From Plantago major (Eukaryota; Streptophyta; Magnoliopsida; Lamiales; Plantaginaceae): a DNA stretch of 64,000 bases. The notes beneath the pieces were generated by a model. That model was not told where the DNA came from. It saw only the letters and a list, made by a program, of their open reading frames with translations, and did not search any database. The translations under genes were made by a program, and so were the position numbers. This document shows positions 42,451 to 55,634 of this stretch, piece after piece. The stretch is from contig CM048839.1 of the NCBI GenBank assembly GCA_026545765.1, positions 54,358,677 through 54,422,676 of the forward strand, in the 5' to 3' direction. Positions within the stretch are counted from its first letter, which is position 1; each line of letters begins with the position of its first letter.

Positions 42451-43610
42451 GAAGAAGAGATTCAAGCAACTACAGTACTGCGTAGTGGTAAGGTTGTTGA
42501 GAAGCCAGATATAATGACTGAACCGGAAACTCCACCTACACCAGCAGTCGAAGTTACTGAGGAGGAAGCTGAGGAGATTATTGAGGACCCAAAAAGCAGC
42601 ACTGAGGTTCTACATAAATCTAATAACCCCTTCCGCCCCCAGGACCACCAGTTTCCAAGCTATTACCATACCCTGGGAGAGTTAAGAAGCCAAAAGACGA
42701 CAGTAAGTTCAAATCTATTCTGGCAATGCTTTCGAAAGTTAACGTGAACATGCCACTGCTGGAGCTTATTTATAATGTCCCCTCCTATGCTAAGTTCTTC
42801 AAGGACCTAAATGCTAATAAGAAGAAGCTTTCGTCTACTGAAAAGCTGGTTCTTCCAGAAACAGCAAATTCTGTGATCGGATTACCAGTGAAACAACAAG
42901 ACCCATGGAGTTTTGTGATTGATATACAAATGTAAAATTGGAAGGTAGCAAAAGGTAGCAAGCATTAATCTTATTACCAATGACCTTTATCAGGAGCTCG
43001 GTTTGGGGAAGTTGGAACCAGTGAATATGAATTTGCAGATGGCTGATTGTAGTATCCAGCGACCGCTTGGCATTATTCGGGATGCTTTGGTCAAGGTTGA
43101 CACGTACTTAGTACCAATAGATTTTGTAGTTCTACCCCCAGCAATGCAGCAACCGGCAGCAGAAACCATGTGATTTTGCTAGGAAGGCCATTCATGAAAA
43201 CTGTCAAACTTCAAGTCGATGTTGCAGAAGGAAAAATAGTGATGGATATCGGAGGGAATCGAATCAGCAAGGACGCAGTGCGTCCTGCAGGTAACTCTAA
43301 CGCCTATTCTGTTATGAATTGTGAAACTGAACATGAGATTGCAAAAGAATTGCATTGCATCATTGACGACTGTGTATATACTACTTTGCTTGATGACATT
43401 ACTAGAGATAAGTCAGAGGCCGCTTTAACACTAGATCCTGATAGGGGAGTTCTGAGTGAGGAAAGTCGTGAGCTAATCTGTGCTTTAGATTCAGTTGAAA
43501 CTGAACCGGCAGGTGAACTCGATCCCCCTAGTGAACCTTTAGGTGAAATCGATTCCCTCAGTAGCAATACTGGGGAAATCGAACCCCCTAGGCCTGACCT
43601 TAATTAAGGA
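42450..43610 (+). pseudogene. Athila protease region
   Basis: A proline- and glutamate-rich linker (TPPTPAVEVTEEEAEEI) leads to a stretch with MLSKVNVNMPLLELIYNVPS and YAKFFKDL, which precedes the protease in Athila elements. The protease's final strand follows (VILLGRPFMKTVKLQVDV, about 43170-43220). A linker with the repeated phrase GEIDSLS/GEIEPPR leads into RT. Fossil. Confidence 0.7.
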
Positions 43611-43619
43611 ACTCCCATC

Positions 43620-44815
43620 CCACTTAAGTATGCTTTCCTTGGTGAAAATTGGTCCAAACCTGTGATAATCTTTTCGAAATTGCAAAAGGAAGAAGAGAAA
43701 CAACTTGTTGAGCTTCTTAAGGAGAATTCTGCGGCCATAGGATGGGGAATTGGAGACATTAAGGGCATTAGCGCAACCCGTTGCACACACAGGATAAGTT
43801 TAGAAGATGATGCCAAACTTGTTAGGCAACACCAGCGCAGGTTGAATCCTGTCATGCAAGATGTAGTGAAAACTGAGATCCTTAAGATGCTTGAGCACGA
43901 TATAATTTACCCAATAGCTGATAGTAGATGGGTGAGTCCGGTGCATGTAGTTCCTAAGAAGTCAGGGTTTACTGTCGAAACAAATGAGAAGGGCATAGAG
44001 GTCCCGGTAAGAAAAACCACTGGGTGGCTTGTGTGCATTGACTACAGGAAACTGAACGCAGTCACTAAGAAAGACCACTTCCCTCTGCCATTCATTGATG
44101 AGATGCTTAACTGCCTTGCTGGGCGAGAGTTCTATTATTTTTTGGATGATCTTTCAGGTTTCTACCAAATACCCATTGCTCAGGAGGATCAGGAGAAGAC
44201 GACATTTACTTGCCCCTATGGGACTTTTGCCTATCGCAGAATGCCTTTCGGACTGTGCAAGGCTCCTGCTACTTCTTTTCAAAGATGCATGCTTTCTATA
44301 TTTTCTGACATGGTGCAGGATTTTATAGAGGTCTTCATGGATGAATTCTCTCTTTTTGGAGATTCTTTTGCTGATTGCTTACATAAACTTGATCAAGTGC
44401 TTAAATGCTACATTGAGTGTAACTTAACTCTTAGCTGGGAAAGAAGTCACTTTATGGTTAGAGAAGGAATTGTCTTAGGACATGTAGTCTCAAAACGTGG
44501 GATAGAAGTTGATAGAGCAAAGCTTGATGTGATTGTTAAACTCCCCCCTCCCACTTGTGTGAAAGAGCTGCAATCTTTTCTTGGGCATGTTGGTTTTCAT
44601 AGGGGATTAATTAAGGATTTTTCGAAAATTGCTAAGTGCTTGAGCAACTTGCTTATGAAAGATGTGCCTTTTATTTTCAATGACAAATGCATGCAGGCCT
44701 TTAACATCTTGAAAGAACAGCTTGTTTCCGCCCCCATTGTTGTTGCCCCTAACTGGTCCTTAACCTTTGAGATTATGTGCGATGCTTCTGATTTCGCTTT
44801 AGGTGTTGTTTTATG
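43620..44815 (+). pseudogene. Athila reverse transcriptase
   Basis: Gypsy RT motifs in order: HRISLEDDAKLVRQHQRRLN, WVSPVHVVPKKSG, VCIDYRKLNAVTKKDHFPLP, FYYFLDDLSGFYQI, TFAYRRMPFGLCKAPATSFQ, then the active-site region VFMDEFSLFG and the thumb/connection LSWERSHFMVREGIVLGH. It copies the element's RNA into DNA. Broken overall. Confidence 0.9.
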
Positions 44816-45214
44816 ACAAAGGGTAAATGGACATTTTCATGTGATTTACTATGCCAGAAAACACTTAACCCTGCGCAGGTTAACTACACCACCACTGAGA
44901 AAGAATTCCTAGATGTTCTTTTCGCTTTGGATAAATTCCGTTCGTATCTGAAAGGGTTCAAAGTGATCATTCACACGGATCATGCTGCGATCCGCCACCT
45001 CATGGCCATGAGTGATTCTAAGCCGCGCCTCATTCGGTGGGTTTTGATGTTACAAGAGTTTGATTGTGAAATAGTTGATAAGTGTGGTAAGGATAATCTT
45101 GTTGCTGACCATTTATCTAGGCTTGATCCTAAGATAATCTCCCCTTCTCCACCTATTCCCGATGACCTACCTGATGAGCACCTATTCTCTGTTAGCTTAG
45201 AGCCTTGTTTGTAG
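44700..45214 (+). pseudogene. Athila RNase H
   Basis: [16 protein letters not shown] opens the domain. It continues [49 protein letters not shown] and [10 protein letters not shown], the usual order in Gypsy elements. Confidence 0.85.
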
Positions 45215-45379
45215 ATTTTGTGAATTTTCTTGTTGCAACTGTTTTCCCCGCTAACATGTCTTCGCAGGAAAGAAGGAACATTGCGCTACGAACCCATGGA
45301 TAATTTTGGGATGACCCCCACCTTTTCAAGGAGGGAGCTGATGGCATCCTACGGCGCTGCATTCCAGAGAGTGAAGTAG

Positions 45380-46493
45380 GCAGTGTTCTCACCTTTTGTC
45401 ATACCATGCAGTGTGGAGGGCACTACAGCGGGAAGAAAACCGCTCTGAAGGTTCTTCAATCAGGTTTCTTTTGGCCCCCTCTGTTTAAAGATGCTCATAA
45501 GTTTTGTGCTAGTTGTGATGCATGTCAGTGTAGTGGTAACATTAGCAAGCGTAATGAGATGCCTTTGACTAGCAATCTTGTGGTAGAACCCTTTGATGTG
45601 TGGGGTGTTGACTTTATGGGACCCTTTCCCAAAAGTAATGGTAATGAATATATTCTTGTTGCTGTGGACTATGTGACTAAGTGGGTGGAGGCTATTGCCA
45701 CCAGAACTAACGATTCCAAAGTTGTGCTCTCTTTCTTGTCCAAGAATATTTTCAGCAAGTTTGGTACACCCAGAGCAATCATTAGCGATGGCGGATCTCA
45801 TTTTATTAACCGTTCATTTGCGAACCTTCTTGTGAAGTATGGAGTGCAACACCGTGTCGCAACTGCATACCATCCACAAACATCTGGTCAAGTGGAAGTC
45901 AGCAATAGGCAAATCAAGAGCACTCTCACAAGGGTCGTAAAACCAACTCGTAAGGATTGGTCAACCAAGATAGATGATGCACTGTGGGCTTACAGAACTT
46001 GTTACAAGACTGTTTTTGGTACAACCCCTACCGGTTGGTTTATGTCAAAGCTTGTCATCTTCCTGTGGAGTTGGAGCACAAAGCGGCATGGGCCACCAAG
46101 GAGCTAAATCTCGATATGCAGGCAGCTGGGGAAGAAAGATTGCTACAGATCTCCGAGCTGGAAGAACTCCGCCACCTTGCCTTTGAGAATACAAAGATCT
46201 ACAAGCAGAAGACAAAAGAGTATCATGACAAGGGGATAATCCGCAAGGACTTGCACCTAGGTATGAAAGTTTTGGTTTTTAACTCTCGTCTTAAACTGTC
46301 TCCAGGAAAGTTGCGTTCGCGTTGGGATGGACCATATACGATAGTTCATGTGGCACCGCATGGTGCTGTAGAACTCTTGAATTCCGCCGACGGTTCCTCC
46401 TTCAAGGTCAATGGGCAGCGAGTTAAACCATACTTTCAAGGGTACATTAAGCGACCGGAAGAAGTGGTCGACCTCTCCGAGTCTTGTACATGA
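45380..46493 (+). pseudogene. Athila integrase
   Basis: Zinc-binding part: [18 protein letters not shown] and [12 protein letters not shown]. Catalytic core: [28 protein letters not shown] and [20 protein letters not shown], which carry the D, D and E positions. A C-terminal region with KVLVFNSRLKLSPGKLRSRW and GPYTIVHVAPHGAVEL resembles the DNA-binding end of Gypsy integrases. Broken. Confidence 0.9.
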
Positions 46494-47822
46494 CTCTAAA
46501 TTGTACTTCACAGGCCAAACACTTTTGATCCCTTTTATCTTTCCACTCTCGGCTTGAGGACTTGCTGGAGTTTCGGTTTGGGGAGGAAATGTGAGGCTCT
46601 TCTGTTTCTCGCCTATGTTTCTATGTGTTTTTTTTTCATATTTTCATGAGTCTTTCATATGTTCGTGTTATTTTTCCAAGTTTTGAGTATCTATTGTGAG
46701 CGGTAAATCCACTTTATGCCTTTGTTTAATTTGATATGCAACTGGAAGTAGCTTAGTGCATTGTTAATTCCTTAAGGTCTGTTTCTCTTGCAAATAGCTA
46801 GTCTGCCCAGTCCTTTAGTCCAAAAGCCGTGAGAAGCCTGAGCCGATGAAAAAATATTGTACCGGTATTTGTATTGTGTGATTCCTGGGATGTGCAAGTT
46901 TTTACGATTTAGTTGTGCCTTTTCATACATACGTGTACTCATTTTGTTTGGGGATGACGAACGACATGCTTTTAATTTTGAGTTCTCTAACTTTTAAACC
47001 CCGTTCTAAAGAACAGGTTTGGGGAAGAGCTACTTACTTGTTTACGACTAATTTTTGAGCTTTATATGCTTGATTGTGTTTGAGTCTGTTGCTGTTTCCA
47101 AAGCGATTTGAATTTAATCTCGGGGTGGATATATGGTCTTAGTTGATCACCGTCTGTCGTGTTGGGCATGTTTCAGATACTACCTATATACCGGCGTGGC
47201 CCTTAAAGCTATATGACCATGAGGGTTCATGGCATGCATACCAAACTAACATGCATAAAAGTGTGAACTTTCGGTAAAACAGACACCCGTCAAAAAATTG
47301 AGATAAAAGAGCCCAATGAGGCCACGCATTGAATGCTGCGCAATAATGGTTTATGTTTGATTTACAAGTGAAAAAGGGAACAACACAGGTCTTGAACTTT
47401 TGTTATCAGTCGTTTTTGGAAAAAAAACAAAGTCCCTTCTGATCCGTTTGATTTGAGTACATTAGCGTAAGATAGTCTGGGCACTCTTGTGATGCGAGTC
47501 ACCTTCCCAGTTTACTTTTTGAGCGAATAACACTATTGGACACTTCCAAAGAGAGTAGAGATTGCATATTATTCCTGTGAGGGACTAGCGTGCTGGACTT
47601 AAGAGTTATTTGCTTGAGAAACGGCTTTTTGGGATTATCTGTGCACTTTTCTGCCAAGGTTACTTGAGAACAAAACATTTGCATTTGGTGGAATTAATGC
47701 TCTCAATGGTAGATTCGATTACTTGGATTTGTAACTCTTGTATTTGCCTACTTGGTTGGGAGTCTAGTGTGTTTAGGTTGTGTGTTTGCCCGAGGACGAG
47801 CAAAGGTTCGGTTTAGGGATTT
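46494..47822 (+). other. Athila 3' spacer (no accessory ORF)
   Basis: Noncoding, parallel to 5400-6787. Repeated GGTTTGGGGA-type motifs lie near 46575, 46947, 47019 and 47808. The shared module is at 47159-47275. Confidence 0.65.
47159..47275 (+). repeat. Copy of the cross-superfamily noncoding module (Athila copy 2)
   Basis: GTTGGGCATGTTTCAGATAC, TATATACCGGCGTGGCCC, CATGAGGGTTCATGGC and ACATGCATAAAAGTGTG occur in order, like the other four copies. Confidence 0.75.
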
Positions 47823-49101
47823 TGATGAGACAATATTCTAACGTCTTATTTGGTCCTTTTTAGCGGTCTTTGTGAGTCTTTGTCTTTAGTTTTACAGTCT
47901 TTTTAGTTCGTTTTTACGCTTTGGTGTTTTGTTTACATTTTGCAGGAATCGATGTCTTTTGAGCTAAATGAGAACAAGCTACTTAGCATGGCTCACCGCG
48001 GTGAGATTTTACGAGCTTGGACTTGGGAATTGCAGGGAGGCTCGCCGCAGCAAGGAAATCAGTCCGCCGCAGCGAGATTTTGCGAATGGAGCCTCGATTT
48101 GAAGATTGAAGCTCGCCGCGGCGAAATTATGCGAGGCTATATATATTGCTATAAAGAAGGCTCGCCGCGGTGGGATTTTGCGAATGGCTCCCCTGTTTTG
48201 AAGAAAGACGCTCGCCGCGGCGAGGGATTCAATCCGCCGCGGCGAGAATTTGCGAATTGAATATATAATCGACAAAAGGAAGCTCGCTGCGGCGAAGCAA
48301 TTGGCCCGCCGCGGTGAGACGCGCAGACTCAAAATTTGTTTTCCTTATTAGTCTAGAATTTGGTTTTTCTGGATATACTTCTTTTAACCTAGTTTTGAAG
48401 AGAGCTCGAAGATTAAGACATTGACATTGAGACATCCTTGGAGCTTGGATTATTCATTGATTTCACTCATCAGAATTATTGGTATTGATTTCTCTATTGC
48501 TTTCTTCTTTGTAATTCGTTCTTATATCTATCGATTGAATTGTATGTTATTGCATGCAAATCTCAAGTATGAGTAGCTAAACACCTTTGAATACAGTAGT
48601 ATATGAAGATTATGCATATTCGTTCTAGGGTTTATCAAATCACTCATATAGGTTAGTCTCGTATAAAATCTTCGTAAAAATCTACAATTTGATAAGTCCG
48701 TATTAAATTCTCTAAATCGTTCATGTTTAAGGATCTTGAATTGACGACTCACGATTTTTCCAGTATAAAATATTCTAAGAACATTTGGTTGAATTGAATT
48801 GATTGATTTACTGTACAACAACCGTGTGACAAATATGAGTGTTATCCCTAGTTCGAATTAGCGTAATTGGATCTTGCTACTGTATTCAGCTTTCTCTCAT
48901 TGTTAATCGTAATCTTAGCTTTAGTCAATCTAGTTAAAAGTATACAAAACCATCAATCAAACTGTTGCTGGCAAGTATTCGTTTACTCTCACTGCTACGT
49001 AGCTTGATTAATTCCCTAGAGATCGATCACGAGTTAGGCTTTAGTCTGCAACTATAGCTTAATCTCTAATTGCTTTTTTAGAGTATAATTTGAGCTTATC
49101 A
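47823..49101 (+). mobile_element. Complete Athila 3' LTR
   Basis: 1279 bp, TGATGAGACAAT...GAGCTTATCA. GC-rich palindromes related to CTCGCCGCGGCGAG cluster at 47992-48320 (for example 47992-48005). Confidence 0.9.
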
Positions 49102-49713
49102 GTTCGATAAGATCAAACGCCCATTTCATCAAGGGTCATGATTGCTTCTTCAGCAATGATCACAATCAGTAATAGTAATTGTGCCTAATTAATGAAATTT
49201 GGCGAGTAGCTATCTGAATAACATTTCTTCTGTGTGACTAAGAGACAGTTTTGTTTTCTGAATTTATCTTCAAACAATACATCTGTTCATCTTTTTCACA
49301 AATGTAGAAATAATACACAACACGAGAGAGTAGTTGACTACGGATAGTTGTACTACTTTTTTCTTTTTTGTCCCCCCTCACAAAGTGATCTAGATATCTG
49401 AATATTTGTCTCAGAAATCTTCAAATAGCCATTTTACCCTTTAACCTTTGATATCTGAGTACCTGTCTCAGATCTCTTTTTGCAATGTCTTTCACCTTTT
49501 GTCTTTGATATTCTGGATTCCCGTTCCAGATATCTTATCTCTTCTTTTCCCTTCTCAATCATACTGAGTTCCTGTCTCAGAGATTAGAAATTTTTAGTTC
49601 CTTTGTTAGCTCCATTAACCCAAGACTATGTCTCAAGGTTAAGAACCTGCTTTCTTACAAAGGCTTTGTAAAGATATCTGTAAGTTGGTCTTCAGTACCA
49701 AATTTGAGTATCT
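49102..49713 (-). other. 3' spacer of the minus-strand Copia element
   Basis: Noncoding. Rich in TATCTG/CAGATA phrases (near 49389, 49449, 49507, 49530, 49670). No LTR start is found before the Athila border. Confidence 0.55.
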
Positions 49714-51800
49714 CTATATTTTTCCTTTTTCAACATGGTCTCTAATGAAGTGGTGTCTAACATCAATGTGCTTTGTTCTTGCATGAAACTTAGGATTCTG
49801 AATTATGGCAATAGCACTTGTGTTGTCACAGAAAATCGGAGTTTTCTCTTCATTGATCTCATAATCTCTATGTTGTTGTTGTATCCACAATATCTGTGAA
49901 GCACAACACCCAGCAGCAATATATTCAGCCTCTGTGGTAGATGTGGCAATTGAGTTTTGTTTCTTGCTGAACCATGATATTAATCTGGCACCAAGAAATT
50001 GGCAAGTTGCTGAGGTGGTTTTTCTATCAAGCAATGATCCAGCATAGTCGACATCAGAATAGCCAACTAAACTCAATCCACTGTCTTTTGGATATCACAA
50101 TCCAACCTCTACAGTACCCTTTACATACCTTAATATTTTCATAGCAATGTTGTAGTGTGATTACATTGGATTTGTCTGAAATATATACACACTCCAACTG
50201 CATATTGAATATCAGGTCTACTTGCAGTGAGGTACAGTAGAGACCCAATCAATTTCCTATACTTGTGTTCTTCAACACTCTTGTCAGATTTATTATAGGT
50301 CATTTTGGTTCTAATGCTCATAGGTATCTTAGCATTCTTTTCAGAAGGCTTTAGATTAAACTTGTTGAACATATCATTTGCATACTTTGTTTGACTAATG
50401 AATATTCCATCATTCATTTGCATGACTTGCAATCCTAGGAAGTAGTTTAATTCTCCCATCATGCTCATCTCAAATTTACTTTTCATGAGCTCAGCAAAGT
50501 CTTCACAAAGTTGCTTGTCTTTAGATCCAAATATAATGTCATCAACATATACTTGAACTAAAAGTAGTTTCCTTCATGGTTCAAAGTAAAGAGTGTTTTA
50601 TCAACATCTCCTTTCCTGAAGCCACTTTTCAGTAAGTATTTGGCTAAAGTATCATACCATGCTCTCGGAGCCTATTTCAGTCCATACAAAGCTTTCTGAA
50701 GCTTATAAACCATTCTACTTTCTATGGAAACCTCAAAGCCTGGTGGTTGTTCAACATGGACTTCCTCAGCAAGTTCACCGTTTAGGAATGCACTTTTGAC
50801 ATCCATCTGATAAACTTTAAAGTCATTATGAGCTGCAAAGGCTAGAAATAGTCTAATTGCATCCAATCTTGCAAATGGAGCATATGACTCATCAAAATCT
50901 AGTCTTTCTGTCTGGGTGAATCCCTTAGCAACCAACCTAGCTTTGTTTCTGGTTATTTCACCAGACTCATTCATTCTATTTCTGAAAACCCACTTGGTTC
51001 CAATTACAGATATTCCGTCAACAAATGGAACCATTTTCCAGACTTTGTTTCTCTCAAATTGATCCAACTCTTCTTGCATTGCAGAGATCCAATCTTGATC
51101 CTTCAATGCTTCTTCTATAGTTTTAGGTTCAATGTTTGAGATGAAACAACCATAAAGAGAGTCAGCAATTGCTCTCCTAGTTCTAACTCCTTGGTCTAAA
51201 GGACCAATCACATCCTTGGGAGGATGATTTCTTATCCATTTCATAATGGGTTTTGAACTAGTAGGTTCAATATCATTTTGATCTGAATGTGAATCAATAT
51301 AATCTTGATAGGATACTTGTGCAGTATCTGAGATATCTGGCACACGGGAAATGCCATAGATATCTGACACTTTTTCAGTGTTAGAGATATCTGGAATTTG
51401 ATTTTCAGCAATCTCATTCTCAGAAACCTCTTCATGATGAAGGTTCTCAGTAACATGTTCCATTTCTGTAATTCTCATAGGAAATTCTTCATCATGTCTT
51501 AGAGTCATCTGGTTGTTACTAAGCAATGGTTGCTTTTCATCGTCAGAGTCATCCTCTAAGTGAATGACAGAGTTGTTTCCTTTTGAGGATTCTTCTTTAG
51601 AATCTTTAATCATTAGTTCTTTGAACCTATCTGAGAGTTCATCATTCAAGGGTACTTTCTTGTTTCCTTCGTAGAAGACTACATGAACAGATTCTTCAAT
51701 CTTTTGCGTTCCTTTGTTGTAGATTATGTAGGCTTTGCTATTCAGAGAATAATCAAGAAATACTCCTTCATCTGCTTTTGGTTGAAATGTTCTCAAGTAT
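49714..51800 (-). pseudogene. Copia reverse transcriptase and RNase H (minus)
   Basis: [75 protein letters not shown], then MKSKFEMSMMGELNYFLGLQ. RNase H: YSDVDYAGSLLDRKTTSATC, SWFSKKQNSIATSTTEAEY and KHIDVRHHFIRD. The linker before RT repeats the PDIS/SDI phrase, whose DNA contains AGATATCTG several times. Broken. Confidence 0.85.
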
Positions 51801-52960
51801 TCTTTCCATTGTTAAGAACAAAACATCTGCAACCAAACACCCTTAGATGTTTGATACTAGGGGGTCTACCAGTGAAAAGTTCATAAGGAGTTTTGTCATG
51901 GTGTTTGTTAATCAAACATCTATTTTGAGTGTAGCAGGCTGTGTTAACAGCTTCAACCCAATATATTTCACTTATTTCAGTCTCAGCAAGCATTGTTCTT
52001 GCTGCTTCTTTTAGGGTCCTATTCTTCCTTTCAGCAACACCATTTTGTTGTGGTGTCCTTACTGAAGATAGTTGATGTTGTATACCTTTGCAGGTACAAA
52101 ACTCTTTTATGTACTGGTTTACAAACTCAGTACCATGGTCTGTTCTGATTATAGATACCTTGTCATTTTTCATGACTTCAAGCTTATTCAGCAAGTTGGG
52201 TATCTCAACGCTTGCATCAGATTTTTGTTTGAGAAATACAACCCAAGTGAATCTTGAGTAATCATCAACAACAACCAGACCATACTTCTTTCCTGCATAG
52301 CTAGTTACAGAGGATTCAAAAAGATCCATATGTAACATTTGCAGTGGCCTTTCACTGGAGTGTCTAGTTTTAGACTTGAAAGATGTTTTGGATTGTTTTC
52401 CCATTTGGCAAGCTGAGCATATACCATATTTTCTATATACCATTTTGGGTAAACCAACCACCAATTCTTTCTTGGCTAGCTTGTTCAGAGTTTTGAAGTT
52501 CAAGTGACTCATTCTTTTATGCCATAGGTAGTTTTCTTCAGTGTGGCCAGGTTGACTCACCATGAGACATTCTTCAGTTGTGACAGATGCCCAATCAGCA
52601 ACATAAAGATTTCCTTTTCGCCTAGCAACCAAGACTGTCTGCTTTGATTCATTGTCAATTAATTTGCATAGTTTTGACTTGATCTTTCTAGTGTACCCTT
52701 TGTCTACCAATTGACTCATGCTTAGGAGATTATATTTTAATCCCTTTACATGTAGTACTTCAGAGATTGTAAGAGCTCCAAGCTTTAGATTGCCAAAACC
52801 TATGGTTGGATTTTTATCTCCTCCAGCAAATCTAATACATGGTCCTTTATCGCATTTTCTGTAGTTAACCAGATTTGCTTTGTTTCTATCATGTGCTTTC
52901 CCACATCCACTATCAAAATGCCACTTCGGGTTCTTCCTGAGAGTGTTCTGCACAAAACAG
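51793..52960 (-). pseudogene. Copia protease and integrase (minus)
   Basis: WHFDSGCGKAHD marks the protease end; VLHVKGLKYNLLSMSQLVDK follows. The zinc region has LWHKRMSHLNFKTL and CSACQMGKQ. The integrase core has LHMDLF, VVVDDYSRFTWVVFL, IIRTDHGTEFVNQ and PQQNGVAERKNRTLKEAART. It ends with [14 protein letters not shown]. Typical Copia order. Confidence 0.85.
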
Positions 52961-52969
52961 AAAACATGG

Positions 52970-55517
52970 AGTTAGGCTCTCATTCCTACAATAGAACCTT
53001 CTGGACTAAAGAATCTCCCTGTAGGAATCCATTTCTGAATGAACTTCCTTGGGGTATTCTTTTGTCTTGTTGGAACATAAGGATGAATTTTAGGTAAATG
53101 ATTAGTGTCATCATCATTTAAAGCTATTTTCCTTCTTGGTGTGTTCTTTGGTGCTCCTCGTGGTGCTTTCAAATACCTGTCAGATTGTTGAGTCTGCTTT
53201 TCAGCAAACTTAGCTTTCCTTGCCAAATTTCTTCTAGCCCTGGCATTCAGAGTGGTCGTAACCTGTTCTTTCTTCCACTTCTGATGATTGCTATGCGCAA
53301 TCCTGGCTTTCATCCATCGTTCTTGCTCTTGTTTATACTCACGAGCGAGTTGTTTCCTGATGGCTTTATAGCCAATGCCATTTCGAGCACTTGGTACTAT
53401 CTGAGTTCTCTTCTCAGCAGCTTTGCTAGTCTCTGGAACGTCTTTCTTTACAGAAAACGTGATATTGGAAAATTTGCCTGCTCCTACAATTTTTCCTTTT
53501 TGAGAGACATAGCACTGTGGGTGATTACAATTTCAGTGTTATGTTTCTTTACAGAAACATTCCCAACGGTTTTCTTTTGGACTTGTTTTTCCCACAAAGG
53601 TTTGGTCATGACTGCCTTTCCTTTGTCAACAACCTTAGCTTTATGACCATTGATGTAGGTTATTTGAGAACCATTTTGTTGAGCACTAACAAACGTTATT
53701 CTTTCGTCACTCTTATTCAGAGTAGTAGAGCTATTTGTTTGTGTGTCCAGCCCAAGTCCTCCCTTTTTCTAAAGGATCTCTTAAATAAGAGTGTACTTCA
53801 GTAAGAGTGTTACTAGCTTTGGCATAGGACTGAAAAGATAGTTCTTTCTTCTTGAGTTCCTCATTTTCAGAAAGAAGATCTTTATTTTCCTTTTGGAGTA
53901 TATCCATTGCCTTTCTGTGTAACTTCTCCGTCTCAGATATCTGTGCTTTGAGAAATGCATTTTCAACATTCTTTTTCTTAGATATCTTGAGTAATTGTGA
54001 ATTTTCCTTCCCAAGAGAATTCTTTTCTTCTTCAAAAATGTCGGCTCTAGCTCGGATCATTTGAAATTTTCTTTTGTAGAGATCAAGTTCTCTTATGAGA
54101 TATTCTAAATTTCTGTTTTCTTCCTCATCACTCTCATAATTAATGAATTGAGTAATGTTGGTTACCTCGTCAGCTATTTGGCAAGGCTCAGTGTTGGAGC
54201 AATCTGGATAGATTTCCTCAGCAACTCCACATAATTCCCTTTTATTTTGACCAAAGTCAACCAATTCATGAGTGATGCCACAAATTTCTGGAGAAGGTAG
54301 TTTGGAGTCATCTGAGTCTTCTTCCTCAGATTCTGACTCAATATCAAGAGCATCCAGTTGGATTTGAATCTTTTTCCTTTCTTCAGTGAGTATAGCTCTC
54401 TAACCTCTCTTGAAGTTTCTTCTATCTTTCTTGTCACCTTGTCTTTAGCTTATTGAAAACAGGGCAGTCTCTTTTTAAATGACCAGGCTTCTGACAATAG
54501 AAACAGATATCGTTTCCGATTTCTGCTTCCTCAATACTAGATGCTTGCTGAGCCGGCTTGTTCAGTGAGCTTGACAGCTGCATATTTTTGTACTGGTGAT
54601 AGTTTGAGCCTAGATGCTTTTTCAACTTCTCTTTGGCTTTTCTTCTCTCAATCTCCCTACTGACATATTTTCTCATTTGCTTTACAGCAAGAGCATCTTC
54701 CTCAGTCATTTCTTTGGTATCCTTCTTTTCAGAAGTACCTTGTGTTACTAACGCAACATTGTGAACTTTCTCAGCAATTATTTGTTCTCTCTACTAGTTT
54801 CATAGTTGACAGTAGCTAAGTGGGAAAAGAGTTCTACTGGAGTGATATTTGGCATTCCTTGGTTGAAATAAAAATACTGAGTATGTTCCCAGTTTTGATT
54901 CAAGCTTCTCACGATAGTCTTAACCTTTTCAGAGTTAGAGTATCTCTCACTTTCACGAAGTGCAGCCATTTCACTCATCAATCTTGTGAACCGGAAATCT
55001 AGTTCTGCAAGAGTCTCTGTGGGACCTTCTTTAATGTTTTGGAATTTGAGCTTCAAAACTTCGATCTTATTTTCCTTTTTTTCTCAGTGCCGGCACAGAT
55101 TTCTTCAATCAGTTGCCAGGCCACTTTCGTCGTTATTGCACCCCACAGTTTACACTGTATGTGCTCTGGAGTGGAACGTATGATGATATTGCGAGCCTGA
55201 CCATCCAGTCGATTTCTCCTGGCATCTTCCGATATCTAGAGCTCTTTGGGCTTTGGCTCGTAAACAACTTGAGCAGTAGGTCTTCCACTGGTTGACGCAC
55301 CTGTTTTTGAGGAACCACCACTTGGTTCTTCATCAGTGGGAACTCTGTCTCTACCATTAGAAACCTCCATGACCTGCTTGAGTTGTTGAATGACTATGGG
55401 GCCATTCTTTATTACTTCGATCATTTCATCACTGATGGCTTCTAGGTGGAGCATCATGTTGTTCTTCCATTTCTCATAGTTCTCTGGCTTGAGAATTGGA
55501 GCGTCACTTAAAGACAT
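52970..55517 (-). pseudogene. Copia gag region (minus)
   Basis: It starts MSLSDAPILKPENYEKWKNN at 55517. Capsid-like sequence follows (LKFQNIKEGPTETLAELDFR), then a CCHC zinc knuckle (CFYCQKPGHLKRDC, about 54465-54506), an acidic stretch, and a long coiled coil (about 53800-54100: RELDLYKRKF, EEEKNSLGKENSQLLKI). A basic stretch (ARARRNLARKAK) lies near 53210. A coiled coil after the zinc knuckle is a Sirevirus Gag trait. Broken at several points. Confidence 0.8.
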
Positions 55518-55620
55518 CCTGCAACAAACACACTTACAAACAAATCAAGTGTAGGTGAAAAGCAGTTAGTGGGCACTTATCTGGGATCTAGGTTCAGTGT
55601 AGAAGGCTTGGGAACCTCCT

Positions 55621-55632
55621 GCCCTGATACCA
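55621..55632 (-). promoter_or_regulatory. Primer-binding site of the minus-strand Copia element
   Basis: On the minus strand TGGTATCAGGGC lies two bases inside the LTR end, close to the tRNA-Met site TGGTATCAGAGC. Confidence 0.75.
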
Positions 55633-55634
55633 GT

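Larger units (their letters stand above)
41119..49101 (+). mobile_element. Athila-like Gypsy element with partial 5' LTR and complete 3' LTR
   Basis: 8 kb: end of 5' LTR (41119-41373), Asp-type primer site, gag, protease, RT, RNase H, integrase, 3' spacer and 3' LTR (47823-49101). The accessory ORF seen in the first Athila relic is absent. The two LTR parts differ at about 8 of 255 comparable positions by eye. That is roughly 3%, or on the order of one million years at commonly used plant rates. The left LTR is truncated, and its flank (Sirevirus accessory ORF) differs from the right flank (another Copia element), so the left border is not the original insertion edge. Coding is broken at several places. 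Confidence 0.9.
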
